Assembly (NCBI GenBank): GCA_002348045.1
Contig: DDYO01000194.1
Span: 1-9,074 of the forward strand
Reading direction: 5' to 3'
Origin: Anaerolineales bacterium UBA2232
GTDB taxonomy: Bacteria; Chloroflexota; Anaerolineae; UBA2200
Length of the DNA stretch: 9,074 nucleotides
In this document: piece by piece, positions 1-5,696 of the stretch
How positions within the stretch are numbered: the first letter of the stretch is position 1
Layout of the letters: every line of letters begins with the position of its first letter
The notes under the pieces: generated by a model
The model's input: the letters and a program-made list of their open reading frames with translations, nothing else
What the model was told of the DNA's origin: nothing
Database searches by the model: none
Made by a program: the position numbers and the translations under genes

Positions 1-781
1 CCAGACCCGCGCCGTTGACCATGCAACCAATGGCTCCATCCAGCTTGACGTAGCTCAAGCGGTGCTGCCGAGCTAAACGCTCATACACATTCTCGGCGTG
101 TTCATCCCGCAAGCTTTCCAGGTCGGGATGCCGGTACAGAGCATTGTCATCCAGGACCATTTTGGCGTCCAATGCCAGGAGCTTTCCGTCGGTAGTGCAC
201 ACCAGGGGGTTGATCTCCGCCAGCGAGGCGTCGCAGTCGATAAAGGCCCTCACGAGGTTCCGGGCGATGTCGGTGAAGGCCGGCCACAAGCTGGCCTCCA
301 GGCCCACCCGGATGGCCAAGCGGCGCGCCTGGAAAGCATGCAGTCCCCAACACGGATCAATGGACAGGCGGTGGACCTTCTCCGGGGCAGTGCGAGCGGT
401 CTCCTCGATGTCCACGCCCCCAGCCGCCGAGGCTATCATCACGGGACGTTGCGCCTTGCGGTCCATCACTAACCCCAGGTACAGCTCGCGGTCAATGGCC
501 ACTGCGGCCTCTACAAGCACTTGGCGGACCGGCAATCCCTTGATGGTCATGCTCAAAATGGACGCCGCCGCCGATGAGGCAGCATCAGGTGCCTCTGCCA
601 CGCGAACGCCTCCGGCCTTACCCCGCCCCCCGGTGAGCACCTGGGCCTTGACCACAACGCGGCGGGAGAGGTCGGCAGCAGCAGAGCGAGCCGCCTCAGC
701 GGAATCTGCCACCCGCCCTGTCGGAATCGGGATGCCGTAGCGCGCAAAGATCGCTTTGGACTGGTGCTCGTGCAGGTTCAG
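1..781 (-). CDS. sucC: Succinate-CoA ligase (ADP-forming) beta subunit, N-terminal 260 residues, 3' end outside window
   Basis: This is the beta subunit of succinyl-CoA synthetase, which couples succinyl-CoA and succinate interconversion to nucleotide triphosphate formation in the TCA cycle, in the cytoplasm with the alpha subunit SucD. Counting from the proposed CTG, the start NLHEHQSKAIFARYGIPIP matches the family's usual MNLHEYQAK..FARYG. The ATP-grasp domain shows VVKAQVLTGGRGKAGGV (43-59) and LVEAA (89-93). EINPLV (189-194) and ALDAK (203-207) carry the Mg ligands N191 and D205, with the same spacing as N199 and D213 of E. coli. DDNALYRHPDL (211-221) and GCMVNGAG (252-259) follow, the latter opening the CoA-ligase domain. 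The frame is intact over all 260 codons; about 125 residues lie beyond base 1. No ATG, GTG or TTG lies between the upstream in-frame TAG (818-820) and the family's conserved N-terminus, so I chose CTG at 779-781. A malate-CoA ligase (MtkA) is a less likely reading. Confidence 0.93.
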   Translation of the reverse strand, partial: MNLHEHQSKAIFARYGIPIPTGRVADSAEAARSAAADLSRRVVVKAQVLTGGRGKAGGVRVAEAPDAASSAAASILSMTIKGLPVRQVLVEAAVAIDRELYLGLVMDRKAQRPVMIASAAGGVDIEETARTAPEKVHRLSIDPCWGLHAFQARRLAIRVGLEASLWPAFTDIARNLVRAFIDCDASLAEINPLVCTTDGKLLALDAKMVLDDNALYRHPDLESLRDEHAENVYERLARQHRLSYVKLDGAIGCMVNGAGL

Positions 782-792
782 TTCACCCTCCT
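779..792 (-). promoter_or_regulatory. Strong Shine-Dalgarno site followed by a CTG start codon for sucC
   Basis: On the minus strand AGGAGG occupies 792-787, followed by GTGAA and then CTG at 781-779. The five-base spacing is good and the wider sequence GAGGAGGGTGA is close to the full anti-Shine-Dalgarno complement. The overlapping GTG at 786-784 cannot be the start because its second codon after AAC is TGA. CTG-AAC-CTG-CAC gives the expected N-terminus of SucC if the first codon is read as Met. An ATG changed to CTG by mutation or sequencing error is the main alternative. Confidence 0.7.
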
Positions 793-817
793 CAGGGCGC
801 GCACCGATGCTCTGTCT

Positions 818-1129
818 CTAGTTGATCGGGGCGAACTTGAGAATGCGATGATTGGCCGAGTCCGAGACATAGACGTAACCATTGACATCAATGGCGATAC
901 CCACAGGCATGTTCAGCGAACTCAGGTCACTGCCAAAGCGTCCCCACACTGCCTGTACTTTGCCGGTCGCATCGAGTTTGACCACGCGGTGGTATTCTGG
1001 TCCTGTTGCGTAGAGGTTTCCCTGGGCGTCGACCGCCACGTAGGGCTTGTTGACAACGCCCTCGCTCTCCCAACCCAACACCTCCCAGGCGCCCGATGGG
1101 TTAAAGAGCGGGTCGAACCGCTGAATCCT
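818..1129 (-). CDS. C-terminal NHL-repeat tail (half of blade 4, blades 5 and 6) of the Agl23-NHL protein, beyond an in-frame TAG
   Basis: These 103 codons continue the 912-aa Agl23-NHL frame directly after its TAG, with no shift, and end at TAG 818-820. They begin RIQRFD, the exact continuation of the DTWN that precedes the stop (compare DTWNHRIQKFD in blade 2). They supply the end of blade 4, blade 5 (VVNKPYVAVDAQGNLYATG) and blade 6 (VGIAIDVNGYVYVSDSANHR). The reading frame looks conserved, so this was or is part of the upstream protein. Independent translation is doubtful: the first usable start is GTG at 1079-1081 (87 aa), and the only purine-rich site, GGGAGG, overlaps that codon rather than preceding it. 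If the TAG is real and not read through, this is a pseudogene fragment; if it is an error, the true gene spans 818-3868 and encodes about 1016 residues. Confidence 0.7.
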   Translation of the reverse strand, partial: RIQRFDPLFNPSGAWEVLGWESEGVVNKPYVAVDAQGNLYATGPEYHRVVKLDATGKVQAVWGRFGSDLSSLNMPVGIAIDVNGYVYVSDSANHRILKFAPIN

Positions 1130-1132
1130 CTA
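1130..1132 (-). other. In-frame amber (TAG) codon interrupting NHL blade 4
   Basis: The sequence reads GAT ACG TGG AAC TAG AGG ATT CAG. The other blades have H, H, K, H and H at the stop position. TAG is one substitution from CAG (Gln) or AAG (Lys), but two from a His codon. The neighbouring 579-aa gene ends at TAG, so TAG works as an ordinary stop in this genome; general reassignment is unlikely. Possible causes are a recent nonsense mutation, a sequencing error, or programmed readthrough. Confidence 0.85.
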
Positions 1133-3868
1133 GTTCCACGTATCGGCTACAAAGAGGTTGCCACTGCTGTCAACCGCGATGCCCACCGGCTCCCGCAATT
1201 GGCCCAGCAAAGACCCGGCGCCTCCGCATTGGGTGATGTACTGGCCCTCAGGCGTGTACTTGACGATTCGTTTGTTGCCCGTGTCGCTGACCAGCACATT
1301 ACCATCTCGGTCGATGGCGACATCCCGCGGACCATAGAAGACATTGGTGGCGCCAAGGGCGCCCACGGTGTCTCCAAAGACGCCCCACTGCGTAATGAAT
1401 GTACCGTTGGCATCGAACTTTTGGATGCGATGGTTCCAGGTGTCGGCAACAAAGATGAAGCCTTCGGCGTCCACTGCCACGCTCCAGGGCTCGCGGAACT
1501 GACCAGGAGCATTCCCTTCGCCGCCCACCGTCAGGACCGTGCGTCCTGACGCATCCAGTACCTGGATCCGGTGGTTAATACTGTCAGCCACATAGACACG
1601 GCCCTGGCCATCCACGGCGATCCCCTTCGGGTAGTTGAACTGCCCGTCCCCAGACCCGTAGGATCCCCAAGAGGCAACGGCGCTGGTCTGGATGGCCTTC
1701 TTCTCGTACTCATCCTCCGGCATCTCCACAGGCGGGCCCGCCAGCTCGGGGCCATAGTTCCAGATTTGGGCAGCAATGTCCTTGCGGATGTACAGGGCAA
1801 AGTTGTGGACATAGGGCCACGATGTGGTCGCGCTGGTATACTTGCGGCCCCACCAGATGTCCCACCACATCTGGCGCCGGGAAGGATCACGCAGGTCGGC
1901 GACGATCTTGGACGGCGTCAGGTTGGAGTACAGGTCCTGGTTGGGCCACCAGATCAGGCGATACTGCCGCCGATAGTAGCGAGCGGTCAACTGGCCTTTA
2001 ACTTTGCTTTCGTTGCCGGGCCCCACGATCACCACCTGGGCGTCTGCAGCAACACTGGAGCTGCCCGCAAAAAAGCTGGAATTGCGATAGTCGCGGAGAA
2101 GCCAGACAAAGGGCCAGCTCGACTCATCGTCATAGGCCACCCGTAGGTCTTTGTCGCCAGCCACCCGCGCCGACAACGCGTTTAGCTCGCGCATCACCGC
2201 GTCGGTATCGGGAGTAGAGTCAGCATACATGAGGAACTCGGTGGCATAGTCCTGGTTGATGAAAGAAGCCATCCAGGCCGCCCGGAACGTCAACACGCTC
2301 AGGACGATGACCAGCACCCCCAGAACAACCCGGCTCCAGCCGTTCCAGCCCAGACGGCGGCCAAAGCGGGCCAGGAAGGCCACAGAGATCAGCAGCAGGC
2401 TAAGAGACAGCAGCCACTGGAGAGTAACCTGAAGCTGCTCCAGGCTCATCCCGGCAAAAGGCCTCTTGCCCGTGGCGCTGGCCAGCGTCGCCAGCGCAAA
2501 GACTGCGACCGGCAGCCAGATCCAGGTGGAGAGCGCTCCTTCCTTCCGAAAACGCTGCCAATCGGTGTGGTCCCAAACCTGGCCGAGGAACCAGCCAGCC
2601 AGCAGCCCCATGGGCAGCACCAAATGCATGTTCTGCCAGGGCATCTTTTCACCCACCCAGGTCCATACCAGCCAGTTCAGGGCATTCCAGTAGATCAGAA
2701 AGGCCGGCATCAGCCAGGATGGCGCACTGAGCGCCGGTACCTTGGAGCGAGCTTTGTCCTGATCGCTCCCCTTCTTGGCACCGGTCCAAACAAAGTACAG
2801 GGTACCCAGACCGGTGAGCAAAGCAGGCAGGTACTCGTAGACCGCGGTCAAGACATGAAAATAGTACCACGGTTGGCCGCCGCGGCGCACGCCCTGCTGC
2901 GACAGCCAGTAACCCAGCATCCCGACGATTCCCGTCGCTGCCCCCTGGGCATTCGTGAAGAGCGTGGTGTAGAACACGATAAAAATGGCATAGTAGATGC
3001 CCGCGGAAAGCAGCCACACCTTGCGGTTCCACCACACGCCAATCACCGCGGAAAGCAGAATCAGCGCCAGGACCACCGCACCGCTGCGAACCATGCCCGA
3101 CTGGGTGTAGTCGAGGGGATTGCCCTTGAACAGCTGGATCAGGAATGCCGAAGCCCACGGCAGAGCCAGGGTCGCCATCATCAACGTCAGGTCAAAGATT
3201 GGCAGCTCCCGCAGGGGCCGTTGTGTTCGGAACCACTCGTAGGCAAAGTAAAGGACCAAGAAGCTGCCAAAGATCGCCCCATTGATGAACGTGATGGACT
3301 TGGCACAGAACGCCACCGACAGGGCGGCAGCCATGATGTACATCCACCGCGGTCGGCGGTCATCCAGGTAATGGAAGATGCAAATGGTGATCGCGACAAA
3401 GGCAACCATCAGCCAGATATCGTGGCGGAAATAGCGGGAGCGGATCATCAGCGTAGGTGAGATCGTCAGCAAAAGCACGGCAAACCACGATCCGGCGTTC
3501 CCCATCCACCGCTTGAGCAGTGGCACCAGCAAGACCAACGCCACGCCGAACAACGCGGGGGCAATTCGTGCCTGGACATCACCGATGCCAAAGAGCAAGT
3601 ACATCAAGGCCACAATGTGATAGCCAAAGGGCCCGTGGTAAACCGGATCATGGCGGTAGCCCTGCCCAGTGACCAGCTTCCAGGCCTCCCAAGCATGAAT
3701 GCTCTCGTCATGGCCCATGCCGCGGTTGCCCAAATCCCAAAAGCGGGTAAAGATGAGCACTCCCACCAACAGGGCCAATACCAGAGTTCGTCCATCCAAG
3801 CGCAGGCCGGCCAAGACGGGTCGGTCCCAGACACTCACCCTGGTTTCTGCATCTCGATCCATCATCAC
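1130..3868 (-). CDS. Agl23-like (TIGR03663) GT-C integral membrane protein fused to a C-terminal NHL beta-propeller
   Basis: This 912-aa protein belongs to TIGR03663, named flippase activity-associated Agl23, and is probably a membrane glycosyltransferase acting on lipid-linked sugars at the outer face; the exact reaction is unknown. After a short cytoplasmic start comes the first helix (about 28-43). The first outer loop has the acidic motif HDES (53-56) and YHGPFGYH (77-84), followed by SPTLMIRSRYFRHD (137-150), PWYYFHVLTAVYEYLP (333-348) and the family hallmark GEKMPW (406-411). About a dozen membrane segments run to residue 532. A soluble domain (about 540-725) contains SSWPFVWLLRDYRNSSFF (583-600). 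NHL blades start at about 744. TIGR03663 members I know of lack a propeller, so the fusion is notable. The frame opens GTG-ATG-ATG (3868, 3865, 3862); AAAGGGA best fits ATG at 3865. It ends at TAG inside blade 4, and 103 further codons continue in frame. Confidence 0.88.
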   Translation of the reverse strand: MMMDRDAETRVSVWDRPVLAGLRLDGRTLVLALLVGVLIFTRFWDLGNRGMGHDESIHAWEAWKLVTGQGYRHDPVYHGPFGYHIVALMYLLFGIGDVQARIAPALFGVALVLLVPLLKRWMGNAGSWFAVLLLTISPTLMIRSRYFRHDIWLMVAFVAITICIFHYLDDRRPRWMYIMAAALSVAFCAKSITFINGAIFGSFLVLYFAYEWFRTQRPLRELPIFDLTLMMATLALPWASAFLIQLFKGNPLDYTQSGMVRSGAVVLALILLSAVIGVWWNRKVWLLSAGIYYAIFIVFYTTLFTNAQGAATGIVGMLGYWLSQQGVRRGGQPWYYFHVLTAVYEYLPALLTGLGTLYFVWTGAKKGSDQDKARSKVPALSAPSWLMPAFLIYWNALNWLVWTWVGEKMPWQNMHLVLPMGLLAGWFLGQVWDHTDWQRFRKEGALSTWIWLPVAVFALATLASATGKRPFAGMSLEQLQVTLQWLLSLSLLLISVAFLARFGRRLGWNGWSRVVLGVLVIVLSVLTFRAAWMASFINQDYATEFLMYADSTPDTDAVMRELNALSARVAGDKDLRVAYDDESSWPFVWLLRDYRNSSFFAGSSSVAADAQVVIVGPGNESKVKGQLTARYYRRQYRLIWWPNQDLYSNLTPSKIVADLRDPSRRQMWWDIWWGRKYTSATTSWPYVHNFALYIRKDIAAQIWNYGPELAGPPVEMPEDEYEKKAIQTSAVASWGSYGSGDGQFNYPKGIAVDGQGRVYVADSINHRIQVLDASGRTVLTVGGEGNAPGQFREPWSVAVDAEGFIFVADTWNHRIQKFDANGTFITQWGVFGDTVGALGATNVFYGPRDVAIDRDGNVLVSDTGNKRIVKYTPEGQYITQCGGAGSLLGQLREPVGIAVDSSGNLFVADTWN

Positions 3869-3886
3869 GTCCCTTTCCGGAAAAGG
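3860..3886 (-). promoter_or_regulatory. Translation start cluster of the Agl23-NHL gene with a small hairpin over its ribosome site
   Basis: Three start codons stand in a row, GTG (3868), ATG (3865) and ATG (3862), behind AAAGGGA. The Shine-Dalgarno bases are also the 3' arm of a short inverted repeat, CCTTT with AAAGG around a five-base loop (3872-3886). The stem is weak (five pairs, two of them GC). Partial masking of the ribosome site is possible but only inferred. Confidence 0.35.
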
Positions 3887-3925
3887 TTCAACATCAGTCG
3901 GGGTAGAGGCATCCGTGCGCTTTGC

Positions 3926-5665
3926 CTACTGGGACAAGGGTCGCACCCAGAGAAGCACCTGTTGGCTGGGCTGAGCCCTTAGCGAGGAGCGGTACCCTAC
4001 CCACCAGCGCAGCCACTCCTGCACCGGCACACTCCCGCGCTCCCACGTGGCTCCAAGGTCAAAACGCATGCTCACGAAATTGGGAAGCGGAGCCACATCG
4101 ACAGCGGTGATCGCCGCCTGGGATACCGGAGTGGCGGACACCCGGTCGACAAAGCACACCTCCGGCCATGCCCTCAAATACCAGCCCAACGGGACATCGA
4201 ACGCCTGATCCACCTGCCACGTCATAGCCCGCGGGTCTCCGGTTAGCCGATGCGACCAGTCTTGCGCCGATTTCGCCAGGGCCAAAACGTCCGGCGAGGT
4301 GGCTAGCCCCACCAACGGTTCGACCGCATCCCGGCCATGCAGTTGATTCAGGCGCACATTGGTGCGGACCATGAGCAAGAGTCCAAGCACCATCAGACAC
4401 GCCGCCGCGGAACTCATGACCAGCCTGGTTCGCGTGAGGCTGCCCACCAGTGCCAAGGACGACAGCAAGAAAACGACCAGAGCGGCCAGCCGGAAAACGT
4501 GATTGGTGCTGGGGAAATTCATGTAGGATGCCAACTGCACGTGGGCAGCCGCAGCAATGACCAGAGTGACCGCCAGGGGCACCCAGAAGAGGGGGTGCCA
4601 GGCCCACTGCCGCCCCTCGCTCCACGCCCTGCCGACCCATTGCCCGCACATCAGGATGAGGGGCAGCAGGAGTAGCCAGAGGTTGTCTGGCGAACGGAGG
4701 CCGGGAAAGATGGCAACAATTATCCCGAAGACGAGAATCCACCGCAGCCACCAGGAAAAGGCATCTCGGCGGGAGCGCTCAACAACAGCGCCCAGCAACC
4801 CACCCACCAGGGGCAAGGCCTCGTAGAAGGTCAGCAGGGTAAAACTGCGATACCAGGGCGTGCTGCCGAGCTCAAAGCTCAAGATCCAGGTGCGGAACTG
4901 GTCCAGTGTCAGCTGCAGGCCGGCGGGGTTGGCCACAAAGGCCAGACCCGCACCCAAAAAGACACAACCGCCCAGCACCAGGGCCTGACGCCATGCCTGC
5001 CGCTCAGCCAGGGCCGCGCCGACCACTGCCTGCCACTCCTCCTCAGCTGCCCCGTCATGACTGAGCCGTGTTACCAGACGCAGGAACAGGGGAAACCCGA
5101 GGAGAGCCGCCAACAGGCTGTAGGCGCCCGGCCCGGCCAGAAGGGCGATCACCAGCACGGGAGCAGCCGCTACCAGGTAGGCCCAACGGCGTTCCTCAAG
5201 ATAGCGGGCGAGGAGCACGTAGAGGGCCAGGGCGCAGGCGGTCACGATGACGCTGCCGTTCAGCTCGCGGGAAAAGTACGTCAGGGTTGGCGAAAGCGCC
5301 AGGAGGAACGAGGCGGCCAGTGCGCCCACACGGCCCAACTGGCGGCGCAAGCCCCAGGGCAGCACAACCAGGACAACACCTGCGACCACCGGTAGCCAGC
5401 GCACAGCGGCATCGCTGCCGTTCGCAAAAAACAGCAGCGCTGCGTTGGCGTGCAAGAGCAAGGGGCTGTGTCCCCGCAGCACCATCGGCGTGCCCCGAGC
5501 CAAGCGCCACGCGGCCAGGGCCACCGATGCCTCATCGTATGAAAGCGGCCATCGGCCCAAGGCAAGGATCCGCAACACCGCGGCCACGCCCGCGCTGAGC
5601 GCATAGCCCAAAGACTCGACCGTCCATTGGGGCTTGGCCGACCCACCATCGTTAAACGGCTTCAT
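3926..5665 (-). CDS. GT-C type integral membrane protein, divergent Agl23-like paralogue without NHL domain
   Basis: This 579-aa polytopic membrane protein is probably a glycosyltransferase of the PMT/ArnT-like GT-C fold. It has the acidic loop motif LSYDEA (41-46), then HSPLLLHANAALLFF (66-80) and SPTLTYFSRELNGSVIV (125-141). Paralogy with the adjacent Agl23-NHL protein is visible: TPWYRSFTLLTFYEALPLVGGLLG here (269-292) matches QPWYYFHVLTAVYEYLPALLTGLG there (332-355). The soluble tail (about 440-579) keeps the same layout, with TSPDV, GD and VPLGWYLRAWPEVCFV (491-506) against PFVWLLRDYRNSSFF. It lacks the GEKMPW hallmark and any propeller, so its substrate or role may differ. About twelve membrane segments end near 433. 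The ATG follows AGAGGTG at normal spacing. It starts 31 bases after the DUF2298 gene and ends 57 bases before the Agl23-NHL gene, consistent with one operon. Confidence 0.85.
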   Translation of the reverse strand: MKPFNDGGSAKPQWTVESLGYALSAGVAAVLRILALGRWPLSYDEASVALAAWRLARGTPMVLRGHSPLLLHANAALLFFANGSDAAVRWLPVVAGVVLVVLPWGLRRQLGRVGALAASFLLALSPTLTYFSRELNGSVIVTACALALYVLLARYLEERRWAYLVAAAPVLVIALLAGPGAYSLLAALLGFPLFLRLVTRLSHDGAAEEEWQAVVGAALAERQAWRQALVLGGCVFLGAGLAFVANPAGLQLTLDQFRTWILSFELGSTPWYRSFTLLTFYEALPLVGGLLGAVVERSRRDAFSWWLRWILVFGIIVAIFPGLRSPDNLWLLLLPLILMCGQWVGRAWSEGRQWAWHPLFWVPLAVTLVIAAAAHVQLASYMNFPSTNHVFRLAALVVFLLSSLALVGSLTRTRLVMSSAAACLMVLGLLLMVRTNVRLNQLHGRDAVEPLVGLATSPDVLALAKSAQDWSHRLTGDPRAMTWQVDQAFDVPLGWYLRAWPEVCFVDRVSATPVSQAAITAVDVAPLPNFVSMRFDLGATWERGSVPVQEWLRWWVGYRSSLRAQPSQQVLLWVRPLSQ

Positions 5666-5696
5666 CGACGCACCTCTGTCGGCAAGGATGTCAACA

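Larger units (their letters stand above)
818..1639 (-). repeat. Six NHL repeats forming a predicted six-bladed beta-propeller
   Basis: Six repeats of about 47 residues share the pattern xxPxxVAVDxxGxxxVADxxNHRIxxFD. By my alignment they occupy 1639-1499, 1498-1340, 1339-1199, 1198-1058 (contains the TAG), 1057-917 and 916-821. Blade 6 ends at its third strand (ILKFAPIN). The missing outer strand is probably supplied by VASWGSYGSGDGQ just before blade 1, the usual 'velcro' ring closure. Six blades is the common number for NHL propellers. Without readthrough only three and a half blades are made, which should not close. Confidence 0.85.

Noticed and set aside
818..1081. Separate 87-aa NHL protein starting at GTG 1081
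   Set aside because: The coding frame continues smoothly upstream to the TAG and into the large gene, and no ribosome site lies at proper spacing before the GTG. It is better read as the tail of the interrupted protein.
1130..1132. TAG read as pyrrolysine or a reassigned codon across the genome
   Set aside because: The neighbouring 579-aa gene ends naturally at TAG, and no PylT-like RNA or supporting gene is in the window. It stays only a remote option.
764..1549. 261-codon open frame on the plus strand
   Set aside because: It lies wholly antisense to the NHL repeats and the sucC start, shows no recognisable domain, and arises from the codon pattern of the repeats.
2567..3460. 297-codon open frame on the plus strand
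   Set aside because: It is antisense to the clearly real Agl23 membrane region, and its His-, Gln- and Arg-rich product is typical of the reverse complement of a hydrophobic coding sequence.
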